A stretch of 5,978 bases of DNA from positions 1-5,978 of the forward strand of contig CAZNDM010000118.1 of the NCBI GenBank assembly GCA_964571845.1, in the 5' to 3' direction. Under the pieces are notes generated by a model, which was given only the letters and a program-made list of their open reading frames with translations, was not told where the DNA came from and searched no databases. The translations under genes and the position numbers were made by a program. This stretch comes from WFZT01 sp964571845. GTDB lineage: Bacteria > Hydrothermota > Hydrothermia > B15-G9 > WFZT01. Positions 1 through 5,711 of the stretch are shown here, piece by piece. Positions within the stretch are counted from its first letter, which is position 1. Every line of letters begins with the position of its first letter.

Positions 1-36
1 CCCCCGCAAAGCGGGGTAGGGGGTGATAAATGTCCT
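1..36 (+). repeat. Single + oriented hairpin repeat unit
   Basis: A perfect hairpin CCCCGC-aaa-GCGGGG (2-16) is followed by a G-rich, then AT-containing linker ending in ATGTCCT. Stem plus G-rich linker is the architecture of the units at 271-580, but this linker ends in ATGTCC instead of GGGTATC. It lies at the window edge, so more units may precede it. It faces the minus-oriented unit at 67-100 across an AT-rich core. Confidence 0.6.
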
Positions 37-71
37 ATATCATGACTAAATTGATATATGAAAGAGGACAT
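30..71. repeat. AT-rich inverted repeat between two facing repeat units
   Basis: ATGTCCT (30-36) pairs with AGGACAT (65-71), and ATATC (37-41) can pair with GATAT (53-57), leaving an asymmetric bulge at 58-64. The core is AT-rich, unlike the GC-rich units on both sides. The outer bases are the linker ends of the two facing units. It may simply be the junction of a unit pair or the footprint of a binding protein. No family is recognised. Confidence 0.45.
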
Positions 72-307
72 CCACAATCTCCCCTCCCACGAAGTGAGAG
101 GGGATTGAGGGGAGGGCAATAAAACTCCCACCTGCTCTCCCCCGTCAAATCCGCTCTTTTGCCCCCTCCTCAATCCTCCCCCGCAAAGCGGGGGGAGGAT
201 AAAGGAGGGGGCAAAAAGAGCAGATTTGACAGGGAAAAGCAGATAGAGCTTTCGTTGCCCTCCCCTCAATCCCCTCCCACTTTGTGGGAGGGGAGATGGT
301 GGGTATC
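67..307. repeat. 241-bp nested imperfect palindrome
   Basis: Positions 67-119 are the reverse complement of 255-307 with about 48 of 53 positions paired; the stretch 79-119 against 255-295 pairs at 39 of 41. Inside, 12-bp unpaired spacers on each side (120-131 and 243-254) lead to a second inverted repeat at 132-242 with the same centre near 187. The outer arms are two hairpin repeat units in opposite orientation, one minus (67-119) and one plus (255-307). In single-stranded DNA or RNA the segment could fold into one long branched hairpin. It might be an inverted duplication of the array, a decayed element, or a structural locus; function unknown. Confidence 0.85.
132..242. repeat. 111-bp hairpin at the core of the palindrome
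   Basis: CTGCT (132-136) pairs with AGCAG (238-242). Further pairing runs through GTCAAAT/ATTTGAC (144-150/224-230), GCTC/GAGC (153-156/218-221), TTTTGCCCCCTCCT with AGGAGGGGGCAAAA (157-170/203-216) and ATCCTCCCCCGC with its complement (173-184/188-200), closing on an AAA loop at 185-187. Only a few mismatches and single-base bulges interrupt it. It lacks the 36-bp linker pattern of the flanking units, so it looks like a separate element inserted between them or the seed of the inversion. No ORF, no transposase, no clear target duplication. It could also act as a very strong RNA hairpin. Confidence 0.85.
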
Positions 308-580
308 TCCTCCCACTTCGTGGAAGGGGAGGTTGTAGATATCATCTCCCATGTCATGGGAGGGGGGATTGTGGGTATCCCCTCGCCCACGGGGGAGGGG
401 AGGTGGTGGGTATCCCCTCCAGCAAGCGGAAGGGAAGTTGGGAGCACCTTTTCGCAACAAGTGGAGAGGGATGTTGTAAGTGATTTCTCTCACATTATGG
501 GGGTGAGAGTATCCTTTCCCACAAGTGGGAGAGAAGGTTGGAGGTGGATCTTCTCGCAAGCAAGAAGGGAAAATAAAAAG
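271..580 (+). repeat. Tandem array of ~36-bp hairpin units, + orientation
   Basis: About nine head-to-tail units begin near 271, 308, 344, 380, 415, 449, 486, 514 and 551, most 34-37 bp long. Each has a short palindrome such as CTCCCATGTCATGGGAG (346-362), then a G-rich linker that usually ends in GGGTATC, GATATC, GGATC or GGGAGCACC. Stems differ in sequence between units yet mostly stay complementary, for example CTCCCAC/GTGGGAG, CTTTCCCAC/GTGGGAGAG and TCTCAC/GTGAGA. Units near 271-415 are clean; those after 449 are degenerate. There are no spacers between units, so it is not CRISPR. It resembles REP/BIME-type palindromic DNA but matches no family I can name. Confidence 0.85.
310..358 (+). 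repeat. Left arm of an exact 49-bp inverted repeat
   Basis: These 49 bases equal the reverse complement of 5930-5978 with no mismatch. Similarity continues with only a few differences to about 400 (partner down to about 5888). The right copy is cut by the window end, so the repeat may be longer. The arms bracket all four genes in opposite orientation. Confidence 0.95.
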
Positions 581-634
581 ATTTTTCCACAAAGTTACTG
601 ATAAAATATTTTTCAAATAGCCGCCTTTGAGAAT

Positions 635-664
635 TTGACATTAAACCTTTCGATGTTTTAGTAT
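635..664 (+). promoter_or_regulatory. Probable sigma70-type promoter for the carboxylase genes
   Basis: A perfect -35 hexamer TTGACA (635-640) is followed by 18 bp and TAGTAT (659-664), a 4-of-6 match to the -10 consensus. A start 7 bp downstream falls at about 671, the first base of the biotin carboxylase start codon. No purine-rich ribosome binding site precedes that ATG. The sites suggest a leaderless or nearly leaderless transcript. TATATT at 662-667 is an alternative -10, with a poor 21-bp spacer. Confidence 0.55.
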
Positions 665-670
665 ATTCTC

Positions 671-2176
671 ATGATTCAAAGGCTTCTTGTTGCCAACCGA
701 GGGGAAATCTCCGTAAGGATTGGACGGACAGCGAGGGACCTGGGGATTGAATATATTGCCATCTACTCCGATGCGGACAGAAACGCGCTCCATGTTTTAC
801 TTTCAGATAGAGCTTATCGTGTGGGACCACCAGAGAGTGAGAGAAGTTACCTCAACATGGAGAGGATCATACAGATAGCAAAGGATGCCGGCGCCGATGC
901 CATTCATCCGGGATACGGATTCCTGTCAGAGAATGCGGATTTTGCGGAAAAGGTCATTGAGGCAGGGTTGATCTTTGTGGGACCGCCGCCTGAGGCGATG
1001 CGGCTCATGGGTGATAAGCTCCAGGCGAGGAAACTCGCCCAAAAGGTTGGAGTACCCACGGTTCCCGGCTCAAAGGAAGGCATATCCACTGTTGAAGAGG
1101 GGATTGAAATTGCCCGGAAAATAGGATTTCCTGTTCTTTTAAAGGCTGCCATGGGTGGTGGCGGGAAGGGGATGCGCGTTGTTCGCAGTGAAGAGGAATT
1201 TTCATCAGCCTTCAAACTCGCGCAGGCTGAGGCACTGGGGGCGTTTGGTGACCCTACAATTTACATCGAAAAGTTTATCGAGAATCCACGCCATGTGGAG
1301 ATGCAGATCATAGCTGACAGGTATGGAAATGTCGTCTATCTCGGGGAAAGGGAATGTTCAATACAGAGGAGACACCAGAAAATCATAGAGGAATCACCCT
1401 CCCCTGTGATGACACCGGAAAAGCGGAAAGAGATGGGTGAGGCAGCCGTTGAGCTTATCAGAGCCGCTGGCTATTACAACGCAGGAACTGTGGAATTCCT
1501 CGTTGATAGCGAATTAAACTTCTACTTTCTCGAAGTCAATGCCCGTCTTCAGGTTGAACACCCGGTGACAGAGGTCCGACTCGGTATGGATCTCGTAAAG
1601 GAGCAGCTCAGGGTTGCAGTGGGTGAGAAGCTCAGCTTTTCGCAGAAGGACATCCAGCCCCGTGGATGGGCAATTGAGGCAAGAATATACGCAGAGGATC
1701 CCGCAAATAACTTTTTCCCCTCACCTGGCTTGATCAAATTTTTAAGGGAACCTCAGGGACCCTACATCAGGGTTGATTCCGGTGTTTATCAGGGCTACGA
1801 GGTACCGATTTATTACGATCCAATGCTCTCAAAGCTCATTGCCTGGGGAGAAAACCGGGATGAGGCTCTCGCCAGACTCGAAAGGGCTCTCAATGAATAC
1901 ATTGTTTTTGGCATTAAAACTGCTATTGATTTCCACAAGCAGATTATCAATGACGAAAGATTCAGGCGTGGCGACATCCATACGGGTTTCCTGAACGAGT
2001 TCATATATTCGAGTATCGAGAGAAAGAGAGACGCAGCCATTGCCGGAACCCTGGTTTATTCCAGTAAGTCAGCCATGCCCCGAGTTGAAACCGGGGAATG
2101 CAAGCCAGAGAGCAAATGGAAGATCATAGGGAGAGAGCTGGCATTAAAAGGAGGGCTTGATGAAATACTGGGTTGA
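671..2176 (+). CDS. accC: Biotin carboxylase subunit of an acyl-CoA carboxylase
   Basis: This cytoplasmic enzyme (501 residues) uses ATP and bicarbonate to carboxylate biotin on the carrier protein encoded next. The N-terminal domain opens with LLVANRGEISVRI. The ATP-grasp region has K116 in MGDK, K158, the glycine loop GGGGKG (162-167), RRHQK (233-237), E275, and the signature EVNARLQVEHPVT with E288, N290, R292 and E296; R338 lies in AIEARIYAEDP. These positions nearly match E. coli AccC numbering, so the active site looks intact. About 50 residues extend past the usual 450-residue end, as in some propionyl-CoA or pyruvate carboxylase A subunits. Start choice: an in-frame TAG lies four codons upstream (659-661), and ATG 671 gives the family's N-terminus. 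It overlaps the next gene by 17 bp. The biotin carboxylase call is secure; the final substrate is not, because no carboxyltransferase is encoded here. Confidence 0.96.
   Translation: MIQRLLVANRGEISVRIGRTARDLGIEYIAIYSDADRNALHVLLSDRAYRVGPPESERSYLNMERIIQIAKDAGADAIHPGYGFLSENADFAEKVIEAGLIFVGPPPEAMRLMGDKLQARKLAQKVGVPTVPGSKEGISTVEEGIEIARKIGFPVLLKAAMGGGGKGMRVVRSEEEFSSAFKLAQAEALGAFGDPTIYIEKFIENPRHVEMQIIADRYGNVVYLGERECSIQRRHQKIIEESPSPVMTPEKRKEMGEAAVELIRAAGYYNAGTVEFLVDSELNFYFLEVNARLQVEHPVTEVRLGMDLVKEQLRVAVGEKLSFSQKDIQPRGWAIEARIYAEDPANNFFPSPGLIKFLREPQGPYIRVDSGVYQGYEVPIYYDPMLSKLIAWGENRDEALARLERALNEYIVFGIKTAIDFHKQIINDERFRRGDIHTGFLNEFIYSSIERKRDAAIAGTLVYSSKSAMPRVETGECKPESKWKIIGRELALKGGLDEILG
2149..2155 (+). 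promoter_or_regulatory. Ribosome binding site deciding the carrier protein start
   Basis: AGGAGGG lies inside the 3' end of the biotin carboxylase gene. The AGGAGG core ends 5 bp before ATG 2160, good spacing, whereas the adjacent TTG at 2157 would sit only 2 bp away. ATG 2160 is therefore preferred. Its location also suggests translational coupling of the two subunits. Confidence 0.8.
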
Positions 2177-2660
2177 TTTCGATTCAGAAGGCTTTGAGGT
2201 TACACTCATCGAGGAGAACGGTACAAAAAAGGTACTGATCAACGGAGAGGCAAAGGAGGTTGAGCTGTTTAAACTGGACAATAACGGCACCTATGTTGCT
2301 TATGTGGACGGATCTCCCATGATTTTCCATGCAGAGATGACCGGGAACGGAGAGGTTAAGGTCAGTCTGCCAGATGTGACCCACCAGATGAGTATTGTTA
2401 AATCAGTAGGGAGGTCAGGAGAAAGGAGAAGGGCGGTGGAGACCGGTCCCACGAAGATAAAATCACCCATGTCAGGGCTGATAGTGGATGTCATGGTCGA
2501 ACCCGGTACCGAGGTTGAAAAGGGATCCCCGCTGCTCGTGCTGGAGGCGATGAAGATGAGGAACGAGATAAAGGCGCCGAGGGCTGGAGTGGTAAAGGAG
2601 CTCAAAGTGAGCAAGGGCCAGACTGTGGATACGGGCACGATTTTGCTTACAATTGAATAG
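2160..2660 (+). CDS. Biotin carboxyl carrier protein (biotinyl domain)
   Basis: This 166-residue protein carries the biotin that biotin carboxylase charges and a carboxyltransferase discharges onto an acyl-CoA. The C-terminal biotinyl domain (about 98-166) has the canonical EAMKM motif at 129-133 with K132 the expected biotin site, preceded by SPMSG (102-106). The N-terminal part (1-75) looks beta-rich and is not the usual E. coli AccB N-terminus. A charged linker (about 76-97, with GERRR) joins them in place of the Pro/Ala-rich linker of many BCCPs. Such stand-alone carriers are typical of propionyl-CoA, acetyl-CoA or oxaloacetate-type systems. It overlaps the upstream gene by 17 bp, which fits fixed stoichiometry. 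A biotin ligase must be encoded elsewhere. The family is certain; the substrate is inferred. Confidence 0.94.
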   Translation: MKYWVDFDSEGFEVTLIEENGTKKVLINGEAKEVELFKLDNNGTYVAYVDGSPMIFHAEMTGNGEVKVSLPDVTHQMSIVKSVGRSGERRRAVETGPTKIKSPMSGLIVDVMVEPGTEVEKGSPLLVLEAMKMRNEIKAPRAGVVKELKVSKGQTVDTGTILLTIE

Positions 2661-2674
2661 CTCTTTGAAACTAA

Positions 2675-2703
2675 TTGTTTTAGTGACTGGTCGGTCATAT
2701 GTT
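2675..2703 (+). promoter_or_regulatory. Candidate promoter with a TetR-like operator
   Basis: TGACTGGTCGGTCA (2684-2697) is an imperfect palindrome with TGAC/GTCA ends and GGTCGGTC inside, resembling operators of TetR-family regulators. It fills the 17-bp spacer between a weak -35 TTGTTT (2675-2680, 3 of 6) and TATGTT (2698-2703, 4 of 6). A repressor there would block the promoter. TetR-type regulators commonly control fatty-acid degradation genes, so the placement fits, but the promoter hexamers are weak and no regulator gene is in view. Confidence 0.4.
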
Positions 2704-2739
2704 TCTTTTTCTTAGAACAATAACCCTTGGAGGTGTTTT

Positions 2740-4734
2740 ATGCTGAGTTTAATCGAAAAATTGATACTCACCGTCGTCATCATCGTAGCGGTATATTTAT
2801 CGTACAAAGCCTTCTACATCCGTTATCTCCTCGTAAAAAAGGGACAGCCTGACAAAAGGACCGACAACTGGTCCAAAAGACTGGGTTATGCCCTCGTCCA
2901 TGTCTTCTGCCAGAGGTGTACGCTGAGAGATAGGCCCTGGACTGGTCTCCTTCATACCTTCGTTTTCTGGGGCTTTGTCTTCTTCGCACTCGTTACCATC
3001 AACCATGTGCTTACCGGCTACTCCGAAAAACTGCTCATCTTCAGAGGCACATTTGGCAAGGTTTATCTCAACATCGTTGATCTAATAGCACTCCTGGTGC
3101 TCATCGGCATCATCGGACTCGCATTCAGAAGGTACATTCTGAAACCTCCATCACTCCTCCATCCAGATGAGGAGTCAGGTGTCATAGTTCACCCGCGAGG
3201 CAAGGACAGGCCCCAGTTTGAGTCAACAATCGTCATCCTGCTTATATCAGGCCTGATGGTTTCCTACCTGCTGATGGAGGGTTTTGCAATCAGCCTCGGT
3301 GTCTCAGAAGCAGAACCGTTCTTTGGCAGATTCCTCTCAGGATTTCTCCCACCATCAAAATTTGGTCTTCATTTCTTCTGGTGGATGCACATCCTGCTTA
3401 TCCTCAGCTTCATGGTATTTATCCCCAACTCAAAACACATGCACCTTGTAACAGGACCCTTCAACGCATTTTTCCGTTATGACAAACCCTCTGGGAAACT
3501 CACAACACTGGATCTTGAAAATGCCGAATTTTTCGGTGCTTCAAAGCTTGAGCACCTCACCTGGAAGAGGCTCTTTGACTCATTCACATGTATCGAATGC
3601 GGAAGGTGCCAGGATGTATGTCCTGCCTTTGCGTCGGGCAAACCTCTTTCACCTAAATGGATAATCCTCAACATTCAGTTTAACCTGCTTGACGAGAAAG
3701 AAAATCTACTCAAGAAGGGGGAAAGTGAAAGGCAACTTGTCGGAACACTGGTCTCCGAAGACGGCCTCTGGTCCTGCACTACATGCGGTGCCTGCTTCCA
3801 CCATTGCCCGATGAGCAACGAACACATGTTCAACATTATCGATATGAGAAGATACATGGTCCTCGAGGAGAGCAAGTTCCCGGCAGAGATTACCACTGCT
3901 TTCAAAAACTTCGAAGTTGCGTCAAATCCATGGGGAATTGATAATGGCACACGCGGTGACTGGGCAAAGGACCTCGATGTGCCCCTCATGTCAGAAAAGG
4001 GAAGCGCAGAGTACCTCCTCTTTGTGGGATGTATGGCTTCGTTTGACGAAACAACGAAAAAAACTGCGGTTGCTTTGGCGAAAATTCTCAACAAAGCAGG
4101 AATTGACTACGCAATTCTCGGGCCTGAAGAGACATGCTGTGGAGACTCTGCAAGGAGACTGGGTAACGAATACCTCTTCCAGATGCTTGCCATGCAGAAT
4201 GTTGAAACATTCAACAATTACGGTGTGAAGAAAATCATAACCATCTGCCCGCACGGTTACAACACCATCAAAAACGAATATCCGGATTTTGGTGGCAACT
4301 ACGAGGTTTATCACTATACCGAAATCATTGAGAAGTTACTCAGGGAGGGCAGAATAAAACTCAAGAAGACCCATGCAGAGAAGATAACCTTCCACGACCC
4401 GTGTTATCTTGGAAGGCACAATGGAATTTATGATGCGCCAAGAAATGTTTTGACCTCCATAAGCGGCGTACAGCTTGTTGAGATGAAAAACAACAGGGAG
4501 AATTCCTTCTGCTGTGGAGCAGGTGGTGGTAGTATGTGGTTTGAGGTCAATATTGGCGAGCGATTGAATCTTATGAGAATGGACCAGGCTCTTGAGACTG
4601 GAGCCAGAGAGGTGGCAGTGGCATGTCCGTTCTGTTACGCCATGTTTGACGATGCAGCCAAGGTAAAGGGAGTGGAAGAGGAGGTAAAAGTAAAGGACAT
4701 TGCCCAGCTTGTGGCAGAAGCGATGGAGGATTGA
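2740..4734 (+). CDS. Membrane ETF:menaquinone oxidoreductase-type iron-sulfur protein
   Basis: A 664-residue membrane protein of the HdrD/NarI-fusion family (EMO-type), thought to move electrons from reduced electron transfer flavoprotein to menaquinone during beta-oxidation. Five hydrophobic segments (about 4-26, 68-90, 107-129, 162-184, 207-228) form a NarI-like part; H72, H89, H211 and H217 are candidate heme b ligands. A ferredoxin-like region follows with two 4Fe-4S motifs: C284, C287, C290, C294 and C346, C349, C352, C356. Two CCG domains come next. The second is complete (C555, C591-C592, C629, C632); the first has C431, C466-C467 and C503, but the position expected for the last Cys is G506. 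Start ATG 2740 has GGAGG (2729-2733) 6 bp upstream. It lies 79 bp after the carrier gene with its own candidate promoter, and ends at a strong terminator. A heterodisulfide reductase-like role with another electron partner is the main alternative. Confidence 0.88.
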   Translation: MLSLIEKLILTVVIIVAVYLSYKAFYIRYLLVKKGQPDKRTDNWSKRLGYALVHVFCQRCTLRDRPWTGLLHTFVFWGFVFFALVTINHVLTGYSEKLLIFRGTFGKVYLNIVDLIALLVLIGIIGLAFRRYILKPPSLLHPDEESGVIVHPRGKDRPQFESTIVILLISGLMVSYLLMEGFAISLGVSEAEPFFGRFLSGFLPPSKFGLHFFWWMHILLILSFMVFIPNSKHMHLVTGPFNAFFRYDKPSGKLTTLDLENAEFFGASKLEHLTWKRLFDSFTCIECGRCQDVCPAFASGKPLSPKWIILNIQFNLLDEKENLLKKGESERQLVGTLVSEDGLWSCTTCGACFHHCPMSNEHMFNIIDMRRYMVLEESKFPAEITTAFKNFEVASNPWGIDNGTRGDWAKDLDVPLMSEKGSAEYLLFVGCMASFDETTKKTAVALAKILNKAGIDYAILGPEETCCGDSARRLGNEYLFQMLAMQNVETFNNYGVKKIITICPHGYNTIKNEYPDFGGNYEVYHYTEIIEKLLREGRIKLKKTHAEKITFHDPCYLGRHNGIYDAPRNVLTSISGVQLVEMKNNRENSFCCGAGGGSMWFEVNIGERLNLMRMDQALETGAREVAVACPFCYAMFDDAAKVKGVEEEVKVKDIAQLVAEAMED

Positions 4735-4738
4735 TTTT

Positions 4739-4788
4739 AAGAAGGTGGGGCGGCGGCAGAGGAACTCTGCCGCCGCCCCACCTTCTTT
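4739..4788. terminator. Shared intrinsic terminator between convergent genes
   Basis: A perfect 23-bp stem pairs 4739-4761 with 4765-4787, closing on a GAA loop (4762-4764). The core is GGTGGGGCGGCGGCAGAGG and its complement. On the + strand a T-rich run (TTCTTTATTTTA) follows; on the minus strand the flank TTAAAATC is a weaker T-run. The membrane-protein stop ends 4 bp before the stem and the cupin stop codon (4787-4789) sits on its base, so one hairpin serves both genes. Confidence 0.9.
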
Positions 4789-5206
4789 ATTTTACCACCT
4801 CGTCATCCGCCCTCCACGGCGGAGATACCACACAGATAAATTCAAATTCAGTCTCACCCTTGTTTTCAGCCCACTGAATAACCCCCGGAGCAAGATAGAT
4901 CGCCATCCCCTCACTCACTCTTTTAACATCACTTCCGATGTGAAAAATTGCACTTCCCTTGAGGATATAAAACACCTGTGAACTGCTTTTAAGATAGTGA
5001 GGTTTTGTGCTCTTCCCCGGAGGGAGCTTGATGTAAGCAATGCTGAAACCAGAATTAACAGGATCGTTTTTGGGGTGAACAACCTCTTTCACAATGTAGC
5101 CGCCTCCAGCAACGATCTCCTTTATGTCTTTAACATTTTTTATTACATAATCAGGAAGTTCTGCCCAGAGAGGAAAGGCAAGAATGAACAAAAGGACGAA
5201 TCTCAT
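4787..5206 (-). CDS. Small exported cupin-domain protein with few metal ligands
   Basis: A 139-residue protein. Residues 1-15 (MRFVLLFILAFPLWA) look like a short signal peptide with cleavage possible after A15, so the mature form would lie outside the cytoplasmic membrane. Residues about 53-128 match a single cupin barrel: motif 1 has PGKSTKPHY with H70, then Q77 and G84 (VFYILKG); motif 2 has G100, APG at 106-108 and Q111. In metal cupins these places normally hold HxH, E and H; here only H70 remains, with L72, Q77 and Q111 at the others. It may bind a small ligand or use an atypical metal site. Start: an excellent AAGGAGGTG ribosome site (5220-5212) ends 5 bp before the ATG at 5206. It is alone on its strand and convergent with the membrane protein. 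The fold is likely; the function is unknown. Confidence 0.8.
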   Translation of the reverse strand: MRFVLLFILAFPLWAELPDYVIKNVKDIKEIVAGGGYIVKEVVHPKNDPVNSGFSIAYIKLPPGKSTKPHYLKSSSQVFYILKGSAIFHIGSDVKRVSEGMAIYLAPGVIQWAENKGETEFEFICVVSPPWRADDEVVK

Positions 5207-5228
5207 GGTAGCACCTCCTTTTGCTGAA

Positions 5229-5257
5229 ATTTTAAGTCAACACATGCGTCAAGTCAC
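5229..5257 (-). promoter_or_regulatory. Candidate cupin promoter with TTGAC direct repeats
   Basis: Reading the minus strand, GTGAC (5257-5253), TTGAC (5252-5248) and TTGAC (5240-5236) precede TAAAAT (5234-5229), a good -10 match. The two TTGAC copies are 12 bp apart and no good -35 hexamer sits 16-18 bp from the -10. Repeats overlapping the -35 region are the layout of an activator-dependent promoter. A start near 5222 would give a short leader beginning at the ribosome binding site. Unverified. Confidence 0.35.
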
Positions 5258-5499
5258 ATTTGAGCGTGTCGGGATCGAATGGGTCACGCCACCTCCGCGT
5301 AGCTGGGTAGTTCTTGAACTATAGGGTGTCACAGGACCGGATATTGCCAGACTTCACGGTGTCCTTTCTGGCCACAGACTGTATGGCACCTGCTTTACAG
5401 GATATGCAGGTTCTTCATTATATTTTTTGCCCTGCCGGAGAAAACAAACTGTTTCAGGCGTGCGTTTTTTGGGCAGCCGGGGAGCTGTTTTATTTAGGT
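5258..5499. other. Intergenic stretch without a supported gene
   Basis: Upstream of the cupin gene there is no credible ORF on either strand; those present lack ribosome sites and any domain signature. It contains a small GCGTG/CACGC inverted repeat (5264-5268/5285-5289), a 14-bp palindrome at 5308-5321 described separately, and an ACCTGC/GCAGGT hairpin (5388-5393/5406-5411) with a T-rich stretch after it. No RNA gene is recognised. It may hold a decayed gene or an unrecognised leader, but nothing supports either. Confidence 0.5.
5308..5321. promoter_or_regulatory. 14-bp palindrome, candidate operator
   Basis: TAGTTC-tt-GAACTA is perfectly symmetric apart from its central TT. It stands about 100 bp upstream of the cupin start in a stretch otherwise lacking structure. 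Its size and symmetry suit a dimeric helix-turn-helix regulator, but it matches no operator I can name with confidence and is rather far from the gene. Confidence 0.3.
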
Positions 5500-5711
5500 G
5501 AAGGTAACAATGTCTCCAACTCACCCTCAAATCTGCTCTACTCTCTCGCAGTGCCAACGCACTGAGGGGAAGATGTTTCCAACACAAAACTCATGGCGGC
5601 TTGCGGGAGTGATCCTCCAGAACCTCTCTTCGCTTATAGGAGTTTCCACCAACAAATTGACACCTTGGTTGAGAGATTATGCAACGACCATCTCTTCTCC
5701 CGGTTTACAGC
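5500..5711 (-). repeat. Degenerate inner part of the right hairpin array
   Basis: Read on the minus strand, this stretch still shows a rough 35-bp rhythm with partial stems, for example CAGTGCC-aac-GCACTG (5549-5564), and recurring linker ends like GTTGGAAAC, GTTGGTGGAAAC and GTTGGAGAC. It joins the clean units at 5712-5978 and looks like their decayed continuation toward the cupin gene. The unit borders are not certain. No gene is supported. Confidence 0.45.

Noticed and set aside
132..242. Integron attC site or inverted-repeat transposon with an encoded transposase
   Set aside because: No attC core-site pair or cassette layout was found, there is no coding capacity, and no clear target duplication flanks it.
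145..447. Minus-strand frame across the long palindrome and first repeat units
   Set aside because: Proline-rich translation of hairpin DNA with no coding features.
271..580. CRISPR array
   Set aside because: The units abut with no unique spacers, and no cas genes are in view.
266..616. Long open frames on both strands across the left array (for example 284-601 plus and 266-616 minus)
   Set aside because: The 36-bp period is a multiple of three, so frames stay open by repetition. The peptides are 12-residue periodic, low complexity, and lack a ribosome site.
2157..2159. TTG as the start of the carrier protein
   Set aside because: It is too close to the AGGAGG site; the next codon, ATG 2160, is properly spaced.
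4700..4981. 93-residue + strand frame overlapping the membrane protein end and antisense to the cupin
   Set aside because: It crosses the terminator, has no ribosome site, and opposes a well-supported gene.
5264..5345. tRNA-like fragments (GGGATCGAAT and AGCTGGGTAG)
   Set aside because: The pieces resemble T- and D-arm words, but no acceptor or anticodon stems pair in the right order on either strand.
5388..5428. Hairpin ACCTGC/GCAGGT followed by a T-rich stretch, as a terminator
   Set aside because: Only six stem pairs with a 12-base loop, the T-run is distant, and no gene ends upstream on that strand.
5314..5587. Frames on both strands in the intergenic stretch upstream of the cupin
   Set aside because: No ribosome site, no domain signature and unremarkable composition; likely chance frames.
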